The notes: generated by a model not told the origin, from the sequence alone. A DNA stretch of 64,000 nt from Auanema rhodensis (GCA_964057225.1 CAXKVF010000097.1:38189-102188), one strand, 5' to 3'; positions 1 to 12,672 are shown, numbered from the stretch's first letter. Made by a program: numbers and translations.

Positions 1-228
1 AGACTAATATGGACATGGGGAATCTAATTTTGAAAACCGCATTTCTTTATCTTTCACGTGAAGCGAGTTACATACCAAGTGCACATCACGTGTACATTTA
101 ATTAGCATAAATTAAAGTTCACGTAAATTTCAAAGTCATGGTTACCATGCACCAATATCAATAAAAATTTCTTTTTAGACTAATATGGACATGGGGAATC
201 TAATTTTGAAAACCGCATCTCTTTATCT

Positions 229-301
229 TTCACGTGAAGCGAGTTACATACCAAGTGCACATCACGTGTACATTTAATTAGCATAAATTAAAGTTCACGT
301 A
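229..301. promoter_or_regulatory. Three CACGTR motifs spaced 32 and 33 bp (reference monomer)
   Basis: CACGTG lies at 231-236 inside the perfect ten-base palindrome TTCACGTGAA (229-238). A second CACGTG at 263-268 is preceded by AT, giving ATCACGTG, which fits the budding-yeast CDEI consensus RTCACRTG. A third, one base different (CACGTA), is at 296-301. Starts are 32 and 33 bases apart, about three helical turns, so the motifs would lie on roughly the same face of DNA. The pattern recurs in essentially every monomer, with rare breaks (for example at 1269 and in the CACATG monomers near 16070 and 16248). CACGTG is the E-box/G-box core bound by bHLH proteins. Binding here is inference only. 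Confidence 0.5.
255..272. other. Cluster of three overlapping or adjacent palindromes
   Basis: In the reference monomer GTGCAC (255-260), CACGTG (263-268) and TGTACA (267-272) are packed into 18 bases. The 17 bases 255-271 form an imperfect dyad centred on 263, with 12 of 16 arm positions matching. This is in the most conserved part of the monomer. Changes here are rare: G to C in GTGCAC near 13455 and 14160, A to C giving GCCCAT in the right-hand third, and G to A giving GTATAC in one monomer type. It is either a protein-binding dyad or simply conserved through homogenisation. Confidence 0.5.
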
Positions 302-312
302 AATTTCAAAGT

Positions 313-325
313 CATGGTTACCATG
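313..325. other. 13-base palindrome CATGGT-T-ACCATG
   Basis: Perfect six-base arms flank a single T in the reference monomer, and the palindrome is present in almost every unit. Where the next base is A (classes A and G) it pairs with the T before the palindrome and lengthens each arm to seven. In class C monomers a C at that place removes the extra pair. Three monomers carry TAGTTACC instead (changes at 50112, 51168 and 51872), which breaks one arm. Short dyads like this can form hairpins in single-stranded DNA; none is demonstrated here. Confidence 0.6.
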
Positions 326-335
326 AACCAATATC

Positions 336-352
336 AATAAAAATTTGTTTTT
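336..352. other. A/T tract at monomer end
   Basis: The last 17 bases of each unit read as an A-run, three T, one G (C in the short lineage) and five T. Phased A- and T-tracts of this kind often bend DNA, and one occurs per 176 bases. It is also the only place where length changes: twelve monomers have lost one T here. Confidence 0.6.
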
Positions 353-1408
353 AGACTAATATGGACATGGGGAATCTAATTTTGAAAACCGCATCTCTTT
401 ATCTTTCACGTGAAGCGAGTTACATACCAAGTGCACATCACGTGTACATTTAATTAGCATAAATTAAAGTTCACGTAAATTTCAAAGTCATGGTTACCAT
501 GAAGCAATATCAATAAAAATTTGTTTTTAGACTAATATGGACATGGGGAATCTAATTTTGAAAACCGCATCTCTTTATCTTTCACGTGAAGCGAGTTACA
601 TACCAAGTGCACATCACGTGTACATTTAATTAGCATAAATTAAAGTTCACGTAAATTTCAAAGTCATGGTTACCATGAACCAATATCAATAAAAATTTGT
701 TTTTAGACTAATATGGACATGGGGAATCTAATTTTGAAAACCGCATCTCTTTATCTTTCACGTGAAGCGAGTTACATACCAAGTGCACATCACGTGTACA
801 TTTAATTAGCATAAATTAAAGTTCACGTAAAATTCAAAGTCATGGTTACCATGCACCAATATCAATAAAAATTTGTTTTTAGACTAATATGGACATGGGG
901 AATCTAATTTTGAAAACCGCATCTCTTTATCTTTCACGTGAAGCGAGTTACATACCAAGTGCACATCACGTGTACATTTAATTAGCATAAATTAAAGTTC
1001 ACGTAAATTTCAAAGTCATGGTTACCATGAACCAATATCAATAAAAATTTGTTTTTAGACTAATATGGACATGGGGAATCTAATTTTGAAAATCGCATCT
1101 CTTTATCTTTCACGTGAAGCGAGTTACATACCAAGTGCACATCACGTGTACATTTAATTAGCATAAATTAAAGTTCACGTAAATTTCAAAGTCATGGTTA
1201 CCATGAACCAATATCAATAAAAATTTGTTTTTAGACTAATATGGACATGGGGAATCTAATTTTGAAAACCGCATCTCTTTATCTTTCATGTGAAGCGAGT
1301 TACATACCAAGTGCACATCACGTGTACATTTAATTAGCATAAATTAAAGTTCACGTAAATTTCAAAGTCATGGTTACCATGAAGCAATATCAATAAAAAT
1401 TTGTTTTT

Positions 1409-3872
1409 AGACTAATATGGACATGGGGAATCTAATTTTGAAAACCGCATCTCTTTATCTTGCACGTGAAGCGAGTTACATACCAAGTGCACATCACGTG
1501 TACATTTAATTAGCATAAATTAAAGTTCACGTAAATTTCAAAGTCATGGTTACCATGAACCAATATCAATAAAAATTTGTTTTTAGACTAATATGGACAT
1601 GGGGAATCTAATTTTGAAAACCGCATCTCTTTATCTTTCACGTGAAGCGAGTTACATACCAAGTGCACATCACGTGTACATTTAATTAGCATAAATTAAA
1701 GTTCACGTAAATTTCAAAGTCATGGTTACCATGAACCAATATCAATAAAAATTTGTTTTTAGACTAATATGGACATGGGGAATCTAATTTTGAAAACCGC
1801 ATTTCTTTATCTTTCACGTGAAGCGAGTTACATACCAAGTGCACATCACGTGTACATTTAATTAGCATAAATTAAAGTTCACGTAAATTTCAAAGTCATG
1901 GTTACCATGCACCAATATCAATAAAAATTTGTTTTTAGACTAATATGGACATGGGGAATCTAATTTTGAAAACCGCATCTCTTTATCTTTCACGTGAAGC
2001 GAGTTACATACCAAGTGCACATCACGTGTACATTTAATTAGCATAAATTAAAGTTCACGTAAATTTCAAAGTCATGGTTACCATGAACCAATATCAATAA
2101 AAATTTGTTTTTAGACTAATATGGACATGGGGAATCTAATTTTGAAAACCGCATCTCTTTATCTTTCACGTGAAGCGAGTTACATACCAAGTGCACATCA
2201 CGTGTACATTTAATTAGCATAAATTAAAGTTCACGTAAATTTCAAAGTCATGGTTACCATGAACCAATATCAATAAAAATTTGTTTTTAGACTAATATGG
2301 ACATGGGGAATCTAATTTTGAAAACCGCATCTCTTTATCTTTCACGTGAAGCGAGTTACATTCCAAGTGCACATCACGTGTACATTTAATTAGCATAAAT
2401 TAAAGTTCACGTAAACTTCAAAGTCATGGTTACCATGAAGCAATATCAATAAAAATTTGTTTTTAGACTAATATGGACATGGGGAATCTAATTTTGAAAA
2501 CCGCATCTCTTTATCTTTCACGTGAAGCGAGTTACATACCAAGTGCACATCACGTGTACATTTAATTAGCATAAATTAAAGTTCACGTAAATTTCAAAGT
2601 CATGGTTACCATGAACCAATATCAATAAAAATTTGTTTTTAGACTAATATGGACATGAGGAATCTAATTTTGAGAACCGCATCTCTTTATCTTTCACGTG
2701 AAGCGAGTTACATACCAAGTGCACATCACGTGTACATTTAATTAGCATAAATTAAAGTTCACGTAAATTTCAAAGTCATGGTTACCATGCACCAATATCA
2801 ATAAAAATTTGTTTTTAGACTAATATGGACATGGGGAATCTAATTTTGAAAACCGCATCTCTTTATCTTTCACGTGAAGCGAGTTACATACCAAGTGCAC
2901 ATCACGTGTACATTTAATTAGCATAAATTAAAGTTCACGTAAATTTCAAAGTCATGGTTACCATGAACCAATATCAATAAAAATTTGTTTTTAGACTAAT
3001 ATGGACATGGGGAATCTAATTTTGAAAACCGCATCTCTTTATCTTTCACGTGAAGCGAGTTACATTCCAAGTGCACATCACGTGTACATTTAATTAGCAT
3101 AAATTAAAGTTCACGTAAATTTCAAAGTCATGGTTACCATGAACCAATATCAATAAAAATTTGTTTTTAGACTAATATGGACATGGGGAATCTAATTTTG
3201 AAAACCGCATCTCTTTATCTTTCACGTGAAGCGAGTTACATACCAAGTGCACATCACGTGTACATTTAATTAGCATAAATTAAAGTTCACGTAAATTTCA
3301 AAGTCATGGTTACCATGAAGCAATATCAATAAAAATTTGTTTTTAGACTAATATGGACATGGGGAATCTAATTTTGAAAACCGCATCTCTTTATCTTTCA
3401 CGTGAAGCGAGTTACATACCAAGTGCACATCACGTGTACATTTAATTAGCATAAATTAAAGTTCACGTAAATTTCAAAGTCATGGTTACCATGCACCAAT
3501 ATCAATAAAAATTTGTTTTTAGACTAATATGGACATGGGGAATCTAATTTTGAAAACCGCATCTCTTTATCTTTCACGTGAAGCGAGTTACATACCAAGT
3601 GCACATCACGTGTACATTTAATTAGCATAAATTAAAGTTCACGTAAATTTCAAAGTCATGGTTACCATGAACCAATATCAATAAAAATTTGTTTTTAGAC
3701 TAATATGGACATGGGGAATCTAATTTTGAAAACCGCATCTCTTTATCTTTCACGTGAAGCGAGTTACATACCAAGTGCACATCACGTGTACATTTAATTA
3801 GCATAAATTAAAGTTCACGTAAATTTCAAAGTCATGGTTACCATGAAGCAATATCAATAAAAATTTGTTTTT
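1409..3872. repeat. 14-monomer HOR unit, copy 1 (2464 bp)
   Basis: Fourteen monomers with the order A A C A A G A C A A G C A G. Markers are TTGCACG in monomer 1, GCATTTC in 3, ACATTCC plus AAACTTC in 6, the pair GAGG and TTTGAGAACC in 8, and ACATTCC in 10. The same ordered set recurs 2464 bp later, defining the unit. Monomer 13 here has the normal TTTCACG. Confidence 0.85.
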
Positions 3873-6336
3873 AGACTAATATGGACATGGGGAATCTAAT
3901 TTTGAAAACCGCATCTCTTTATCTTGCACGTGAAGCGAGTTACATACCAAGTGCACATCACGTGTACATTTAATTAGCATAAATTAAAGTTCACGTAAAT
4001 TTCAAAGTCATGGTTACCATGAACCAATATCAATAAAAATTTGTTTTTAGACTAATATGGACATGGGGAATCTAATTTTGAAAACCGCATCTCTTTATCT
4101 TTCACGTGAAGCGAGTTACATACCAAGTGCACATCACGTGTACATTTAATTAGCATAAATTAAAGTTCACGTAAATTTCAAAGTCATGGTTACCATGAAC
4201 CAATATCAATAAAAATTTGTTTTTAGACTAATATGGACATGGGGAATCTAATTTTGAAAACCGCATTTCTTTATCTTTCACGTGAAGCGAGTTACATACC
4301 AAGTGCACATCACGTGTACATTTAATTAGCATAAATTAAAGTTCACGTAAATTTCAAAGTCATGGTTACCATGCACCAATATCAATAAAAATTTGTTTTT
4401 AGACTAATATGGACATGGGGAATCTAATTTTGAAAACCGCATCTCTTTATCTTTCACGTGAAGCGAGTTACATACCAAGTGCACATCACGTGTACATTTA
4501 ATTAGCATAAATTAAAGTTCACGTAAATTTCAAAGTCATGGTTACCATGAACCAATATCAATAAAAATTTGTTTTTAGACTAATATGGACATGGGGAATC
4601 TAATTTTGAAAACCGCATCTCTTTATCTTTCACGTGAAGCGAGTTACATACCAAGTGCACATCACGTGTACATTTAATTAGCATAAATTAAAGTTCACGT
4701 AAATTTCAAAGTCATGGTTACCATGAACCAATATCAATAAAAATTTGTTTTTAGACTAATATGGACATGGGGAATCTAATTTTGAAAACCGCATCTCTTT
4801 ATCTTTCACGTGAAGCGAGTTACATTCCAAGTGCACATCACGTGTACATTTAATTAGCATAAATTAAAGTTCACGTAAACTTCAAAGTCATGGTTACCAT
4901 GAAGCAATATCAATAAAAATTTGTTTTTAGACTAATATGGACATGGGGAATCTAATTTTGAAAACCGCATCTCTTTATCTTTCACGTGAAGCGAGTTACA
5001 TACCAAGTGCACATCACGTGTACATTTAATTAGCATAAATTAAAGTTCACGTAAATTTCAAAGTCATGGTTACCATGAACCAATATCAATAAAAATTTGT
5101 TTTTAGACTAATATGGACATGAGGAATCTAATTTTGAGAACCGCATCTCTTTATCTTTCACGTGAAGCGAGTTACATACCAAGTGCACATCACGTGTACA
5201 TTTAATTAGCATAAATTAAAGTTCACGTAAATTTCAAAGTCATGGTTACCATGCACCAATATCAATAAAAATTTGTTTTTAGACTAATATGGACATGGGG
5301 AATCTAATTTTGAAAACCGCATCTCTTTATCTTTCACGTGAAGCGAGTTACATACCAAGTGCACATCACGTGTACATTTAATTAGCATAAATTAAAGTTC
5401 ACGTAAATTTCAAAGTCATGGTTACCATGAACCAATATCAATAAAAATTTGTTTTTAGACTAATATGGACATGGGGAATCTAATTTTGAAAACCGCATCT
5501 CTTTATCTTTCACGTGAAGCGAGTTACATTCCAAGTGCACATCACGTGTACATTTAATTAGCATAAATTAAAGTTCACGTAAATTTCAAAGTCATGGTTA
5601 CCATGAACCAATATCAATAAAAATTTGTTTTTAGACTAATATGGACATGGGGAATCTAATTTTGAAAACCGCATCTCTTTATCTTTCACGTGAAGCGAGT
5701 TACATACCAAGTGCACATCACGTGTACATTTAATTAGCATAAATTAAAGTTCACGTAAATTTCAAAGTCATGGTTACCATGAAGCAATATCAATAAAAAT
5801 TTGTTTTTAGACTAATATGGACATGGGGAATCTAATTTTGAAAACCGCATCTCTTTATCTTTCACGTGAAGCGAGTTACATACCAAGTGCACATCACGTG
5901 TACATTTAATTAGCATAAATTAAAGTTCACGTAAATTTCAAAGTCATGGTTACCATGCACCAATATCAATAAAAATTTGTTTTTAGACTAATATGGACAT
6001 GGGGAATCTAATTTTGAAAACCGCATCTCTTTATCTTTTACGTGAAGCGAGTTACATACCAAGTGCACATCACGTGTACATTTAATTAGCATAAATTAAA
6101 GTTCACGTAAATTTCAAAGTCATGGTTACCATGAACCAATATCAATAAAAATTTGTTTTTAGACTAATATGGACATGGGGAATCTAATTTTGAAAACCGC
6201 ATCTCTTTATCTTTCACGTGAAGCGAGTTACATACCAAGTGCACATCACGTGTACATTTAATTAGCATAAATTAAAGTTCACGTAAATTTCAAAGTCATG
6301 GTTACCATGAAGCAATATCAATAAAAATTTGTTTTT
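3873..6336. repeat. 14-monomer HOR unit, copy 2 (2464 bp)
   Basis: It repeats the marker order of copy 1 exactly: TTGCACG at its start, GCATTTC at the monomer starting 4225, ATTCC/AACTTC at 4753, GAGG at 5105 and ATTCC at 5457. It adds TTTTACG in monomer 13 (start 5985). That extra base recurs in the copy at 7921-10384, linking those two as closest relatives. Confidence 0.85.
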
Positions 6337-7920
6337 AGACTAATATGGACATGGGGAATCTAATTTTGAAAACCGCATCTCTTTATCTTTCACGTGAAGC
6401 GAGTTACATACCAAGTGCACATCACGTGTACATTTAATTAGCATAAATTAAAGTTCACGTAAACTTCAAAGTCATGGTTACCATGAAGCAATATCAATAA
6501 AAATTTGTTTTTAGACTAATATGGACATGGGGAATCTAATTTTGAAAACCGCATCTCTTTATCTTTCACGTGAAGCGAGTTACATACCAAGTGCACATCA
6601 CGTGTACATTTAATTAGCATAAATTAAAGTTCACGTAAATTTCAAAGTCATGGTTACCATGAACCAATATCAATAAAAATTTGTTTTTAGACTAATATGG
6701 ACATGAGGAATCTAATTTTGAGAACCGCATCTCTTTATCTTTCACGTGAAGCGAGTTACATACCAAGTGCACATCACGTGTACATTTAATTAGCATAAAT
6801 TAAAGTTCACGTAAATTTCAAAGTCATGGTTACCATGCACCAATATCAATAAAAATTTGTTTTTAGACTAATATGGACATGGGGAATCTAATTTTGAAAA
6901 CCGCATCTCTTTATCTTTCACGTGAAGCGAGTTACATACCAAGTGCACATCACGTGTACATTTAATTAGCATAAATTAAAGTTCACGTAAATTTCAAAGT
7001 CATGGTTACCATGAACCAATATCAATAAAAATTTGTTTTTAGACTAATATGGACATGGGGAATCTAATTTTGAAAACCGCATCTCTTTATCTTTCACGTG
7101 AAGCGAGTTACATTCCAAGTGCACATCACGTGTACATTTAATTAGCATAAATTAAAGTTCACGTACATTTCAAAGTCATGGTTACCATGAACCAATATCA
7201 ATAAAAATTTGTTTTTAGACTAATATGGACATGGGGAATCTAATTTTGAAAACCGCATCTCTTTATCTTTCACGTGAAGCGAGTTACATACCAAGTGCAC
7301 ATCACGTGTACATTTAATTAGCATAAATTAAAGTTCACGTAAATTTCAAAGTCATGGTTACCATGAAGCAATATCAATAAAAATTTGTTTTTAGACTAAT
7401 ATGGACATGGGGAATCTAATTTTGAAAACCGCATCTCTTTATCTTTCACGTGAAGCGAGTTACATACCAAGTGCACATCACGTGTACATTTAATTAGCAT
7501 AAATTAAAGTTCACGTAAATTTCAAAGTCATGGTTACCATGCACCAATATCAATAAAAATTTGTTTTTAGACTAATATGGACATGGGGAATCTAATTTTG
7601 AAAACCGCATCTCTTTATCTTTCACGTGAAGCGAGTTACATACCAAGTGCACATCACGTGTACATTTAATTAGCATAAATTAAAGTTCACGTAAATTTCA
7701 AAGTCATGGTTACCATGAACCAATATCAATAAAAATTTGTTTTTAGACTAATATGGACATGGGGAATCTAATTTTGAAAACCGCATCTCTTTATCTTTCA
7801 CGTGAAGCGAGTTACATACCAAGTGCACATCACGTGTACATTTAATTAGCATAAATTAAAGTTCACGTAAATTTCAAAGTCATGGTTACCATGAAGCAAT
7901 ATCAATAAAAATTTGTTTTT
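6337..7920. repeat. Truncated 9-monomer HOR unit (1584 bp)
   Basis: It corresponds to positions 6 to 14 of the 14-monomer unit. It opens with an AAACTTC class G monomer lacking the ATTCC mark, followed by A, the GAGG class C monomer (start 6689), A, the ATTCC class A monomer (with a private ACGTACATTT at about 7165), then G, C, A, G. The first five monomers of the full unit are missing, which suggests unequal exchange inside the unit. Confidence 0.8.
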
Positions 7921-10384
7921 AGACTAATATGGACATGGGGAATCTAATTTTGAAAACCGCATCTCTTTATCTTGCACGTGAAGCGAGTTACATACCAAGT
8001 GCACATCACGTGTACATTTAATTAGCATAAATTAAAGTTCACGTAAATTTCAAAGTCATGGTTACCATGAACCAATATCAATAAAAATTTGTTTTTAGAC
8101 TAATATGGACATGGGGAATCTAATTTTGAAAACCGCATCTCTTTATCTTTCACGTGAAGCGAGTTACATACCAAGTGCACATCACGTGTACATTTAATTA
8201 GCATAAATTAAAGTTCACGTAAATTTCAAAGTCATGGTTACCATGAACCAATATCAATAAAAATTTGTTTTTAGACTAATATGGACATGGGGAATCTAAT
8301 TTTGAAAACCGCATTTCTTTATCTTTCACGTGAAGCGAGTTACATACCAAGTGCACATCACGTGTACATTTAATTAGCATAAATTAAAGTTCACGTAAAT
8401 TTCAAAGTCATGGTTACCATGCACCAATATCAATAAAAATTTGTTTTTAGACTAATATGGACATGGGGAATCTAATTTTGAAAACCGCATCTCTTTATCT
8501 TTCACGTGAAGCGAGTTACATACCAAGTGCACATCACGTGTACATTTAATTAGCATAAATTAAAGTTCACGTAAATTTCAAAGTCATGGTTACCATGAAC
8601 CAATATCAATAAAAATTTGTTTTTAGACTAATATGGACATGGGGAATCTAATTTTGAAAACCGCATCTCTTTATCTTTCACGTGAAGCGAGTTACATACC
8701 AAGTGCACATCACGTGTACATTTAATTAGCATAAATTAAAGTTCACGTAAATTTCAAAGTCATGGTTACCATGAACCAATATCAATAAAAATTTGTTTTT
8801 AGACTAATATGGACATGGGGAATCTAATTTTGAAAACCGCATCTCTTTATCTTTCACGTGAAGCGAGTTACATTCCAAGTGCACATCACGTGTACATTTA
8901 ATTAGCATAAATTAAAGTTCACGTAAACTTCAAAGTCATGGTTACCATGAAGCAATATCAATAAAAATTTGTTTTTAGACTAATATGGACATGGGGAATC
9001 TAATTTTGAAAACCGCATCTCTTTATCTTTCACGTGAAGCGAGTTACATACCAAGTGCACATCACGTGTACATTTAATTAGCATAAATTAAAGTTCACGT
9101 AAATTTCAAAGTCATGGTTACCATGAACCAATATCAATAAAAATTTGTTTTTAGACTAATATGGACATGAGGAATCTAATTTTGAGAACCGCATCTCTTT
9201 ATCTTTCACGTGAAGCGAGTTACATACCAAGTGCACATCACGTGTACATTTAATTAGCATAAATTAAAGTTCACGTAAATTTCAAAGTCATGGTTACCAT
9301 GCACCAATATCAATAAAAATTTGTTTTTAGACTAATATGGACATGGGGAATCTAATTTTGAAAACCGCATCTCTTTATCTTTCACGTGAAGCGAGTTACA
9401 TACCAAGTGCACATCACGTGTACATTTAATTAGCATAAATTAAAGTTCACGTAAATTTCAAAGTCATGGTTACCATGAACCAATATCAATAAAAATTTGT
9501 TTTTAGACTAATATGGACATGGGGAATCTAATTTTGAAAACCGCATCTCTTTATCTTTCACGTGAAGCGAGTTACATTCCAAGTGCACATCACGTGTACA
9601 TTTAATTAGCATAAATTAAAGTTCACGTAAATTTCAAAGTCATGGTTACCATGAACCAATATCAATAAAAATTTGTTTTTAGACTAATATGGACATGGGG
9701 AATCTAATTTTGAAAACCGCATCTCTTTATCTTTCACGTGAAGCGAGTTACATACCAAGTGCACATCACGTGTACATTTAATTAGCATAAATTAAAGTTC
9801 ACGTAAATTTCAAAGTCATGGTTACCATGAAGCAATATCAATAAAAATTTGTTTTTAGACTAATATGGACATGGGGAATCTAATTTTGAAAACCGCATCT
9901 CTTTATCTTTCACGTGAAGCGAGTTACATACCAAGTGCACATCACGTGTACATTTAATTAGCATAAATTAAAGTTCACGTAAATTTCAAAGTCATGGTTA
10001 CCATGCACCAATATCAATAAAAATTTGTTTTTAGACTAATATGGACATGGGGAATCTAATTTTGAAAACCGCATCTCTTTATCTTTTACGTGAAGCGAGT
10101 TACATACCAAGTGCACATCACGTGTACATTTAATTAGCATAAATTAAAGTTCACGTAAATTTCAAAGTCATGGTTACCATGAACCAATATCAATAAAAAT
10201 TTGTTTTTAGACTAATATGGACATGGGGAATCTAATTTTGAAAACCGCATCTCTTTATCTTTCACGTGAAGCGAGTTACATACCAAGTGCACATCACGTG
10301 TACATTTAATTAGCATAAATTAAAGTTCACGTAAATTTCAAAGTCATGGTTACCATGAAGCAATATCAATAAAAATTTGTTTTT
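7921..10384. repeat. 14-monomer HOR unit, copy 3 (2464 bp)
   Basis: All markers reappear 4048 bp (23 monomers) after copy 2: TTGCACG at 7921, GCATTTC at 8273, ATTCC/AACTTC at 8801, GAGG at 9153, ATTCC at 9505 and TTTTACG in the monomer at 10033. The shared TTTTACG shows that the 14+9 block (3873-7920) was duplicated as a 23-monomer unit of which this is the second, partial copy. The HOR ends here and a different arrangement follows. Confidence 0.85.
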
Positions 10385-12672
10385 AGACTAATATGGACAT
10401 GGGGAATCTAATTTTGAAAACCGCATCTCTTTATCTTTCACGTGAAGCGAGTTACATACCAAGTGCACATCACGTGTACATTTAATTAGCATAAATTAAA
10501 GTTCACGTAAATTTCAAAGTCATGGTTACCATGAAGCAATATCAATAAAAATTTGTTTTTAGACTAATATGGACATGGGGAATCTAATTTTGAAAACCGC
10601 ATCTCTTTATCTTTCACGTGAAGCGAGTTACATACCAAGTGCACATCACGTGTACATTTAATTAGCATAAATTAAAGTTCACGTAAATTTCAAAGTCATG
10701 GTTACCATGAAGCAATATCAATAAAAATTTGTTTTTAGACTAATATGGACATGGGGAATCTAACTTTGAAAACCGCATCTCTTTATCTTTCACGTGAAGC
10801 GAGTTACATACCAAGTGCACATCACGTGTACATTTAATTAGCATAAATTAAAGTTCACGTAAATTTCAAAGTCATGGTTACCATGAACCAATATCAATAA
10901 AAATTTGTTTTTAGACTAATATGGACATGGGGAATCTAATTTTGAAAACCGCATCTCTTTATCTTTCACGTGAAGCGAGTTACATACCAAGTGCACATCA
11001 CGTGTACATTTAATTAGCATAAATTAAAGTTCACGTAAATTTCAAAGTCATGGTTACCATGAACCAATATCAATAAAAATTTGTTTTTAAACTAATATGG
11101 ACATGGGGAATCTAAATTTGAAAACCGCATCTCTTTATCTTTCACGTGAAGCGAGTTACATACCAAGTGCACATCACGTGTACATTTAATTAGCATAAAT
11201 TAAAGTTCACGTAAATTTCAAAGTCATGGTTACCATGCACCAATATCAATAAAAATTTGTTTTTAGTTTAATATGGACATGGGGAATCTAATTTTGAAAA
11301 CCGCATCTCTTCATCTTTCACGTGAAGCGAGTTACATACCAAGTGCACATCACGTGTACATTTAATTAGCATAAATTAAAGTTCACGTAAATTTCAAAGT
11401 CATGGTTACCATGAAGCAATATCAATAAAAATTTGTTTTTAGACTAATATGGACATGGGGAATCTAATTTTGAAAACCGCATCTCTTTATCTTTCACGTG
11501 AAGCGAGTTACATACCAAGTGCACATCACGTGTACATTTAATTAGCATAAATTAAAGTTCACGTAAATTTCAAAGTCATGGTTACCATGAACCAATATCA
11601 ATAAAAATTTGTTTTTAGACTAATATGGACATGGGGAATCTAATTTTGAAAACCGCATCTCTTTATCTTTCACGTGAAGCGAGTTACATACCAAGTGCAC
11701 ATCACGTGTACATTTAATTAGCATAAATTAAAGTTCACGTAAATTTCAAAGTCATGGTTACCATGAAGCAATATCAATAAAAATTTGTTTTTCGACTAAT
11801 ATGGACATGGGGAATCTAATTTTGAAAACCGCATCTCTTTATCTTTCACGTGAAGCGAGTTACATACCAAGTGCACATCACGTGTACATTTAATTAGCAT
11901 AAATTAAAGTTCACGTAAATTTCAAAGTCATGGTTACCATGCACCAATATCAATAAAAATTTGTTTTTAGACTAATATGGACATGGGGAATCTAATGTTG
12001 AAAACCGCATCTCTTTTTCTTTCACGTGAAGCGAGTTACATACCAAGTGCACATCACGTGTACATTTAATTAGCATAAATTAAAGTTCACGTAAATTTCA
12101 AAGTCATGGTTACCATGAAGCAATATCAATAAAAATTTGTTTTTAGACTAATATGGACATGGGGAATCTAATTTTGAAAACCGCATCTCTTTATCTTTCA
12201 CGTGAAGCGAGTTACATACCAAGTGCACATCACGTGTACATTTAATTAGCATAAATTAAAGTTCACGTAAATTTCAAAGTCATGGTTACCATGCACCAAT
12301 ATCAATAAAAATTTGTTTTTAGACTAATATGGACATGGGGAATCTAATGTTGAAAACCGCATCTCTTTTTCTTTCACGTGAAGCGAGTTACATACCAAGT
12401 GCACATCACGTGTACATTTAATTAGCATAAATTAAAGTTCACGTAAATTTCAAAGTCATGGTTACCATGAAGCAATATCAATAAAAATTTGTTTTTAGAC
12501 TAATATGGACATGGGGAATCTAATTTTGAAAACCGCATCTCTTTATCTTGCACGTGAAGCGAGTTACATACCAAGTGCACATCACGTGTACATTTAATTA
12601 GCATAAATTAAAGTTCACGTAAATTTCAAAGTCATGGTTACCATGAACCAATATCAATAAAAATTTGTTTTT
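10385..12672. repeat. Transitional stretch of 13 monomers
   Basis: The 14-monomer order stops at its left end. Three class G monomers in a row occur across the junction (variable sites at about 10355, 10533 and 10709). New markers typical of the long superunit appear: AAACTAAT starts, CTAAATTTG (about 11111), TTTAATATGG with CTTCATC (start 11265) and a private CGACTAAT (11793). A dimer is duplicated at 11793-12496. A TTGCACG monomer, a marker of the left HOR, sits at 12497, so both families mix here. Confidence 0.7.
11793..12496. repeat. Duplicated dimer (2 x 352 bp)
   Basis: A plain class C monomer followed by a class G monomer carrying TAATGTTG and CTTTTTC occurs twice in a row (11793-12144 and 12145-12496). 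The two G monomers share both rare changes. This is the smallest clean tandem duplication of monomers that I found. Confidence 0.75.

Larger units (their letters stand above)
177..352 (+). repeat. Representative monomer (second unit, class A)
   Basis: This unit matches the commonest base at nearly every position and serves as a reference. In order it holds the AGACTAAT start, a G-rich patch (187-196), a variable segment (about 214-234), a conserved core containing AGCGAGTTACAT, CACGTG at 231-236 and 263-268, CACGTA at 296-301, a 13-base palindrome (313-325), the variable site at 326-328 (AAC here) and an A/T tract running A5-T3-G-T5 to the end. Stops are dense: in the tandem consensus no frame on either strand stays open much beyond about 35 codons. 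The unit length is not a multiple of three, so each frame meets the stops of all frames within three units. It is therefore noncoding. Confidence 0.95.
1..1408. repeat. Eight monomers: condensed relative of the 14-monomer unit
   Basis: Class order is C A G A C A A G. The first monomer carries the GCATTTC marker that labels position 3 of the 14-monomer unit downstream. The order then follows that unit's positions 3 to 11 with one A missing and without the GAGG and ATTCC markers, so it is probably a deletion-derived copy. Private changes are AAAATTC at about 830, AATCGC at about 1091 and CATGTG at about 1269. The first monomer has C in place of G at 171 with all five T still present; I saw this state nowhere else. 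Confidence 0.65.

Noticed and set aside
229-301. A working promoter built from the CACGTG motifs
   Set aside because: No gene, TATA-type arrangement or transcription unit is linked to them. They recur every 176 bp with the satellite, so structural or protein-coating roles are the more reasonable reading.
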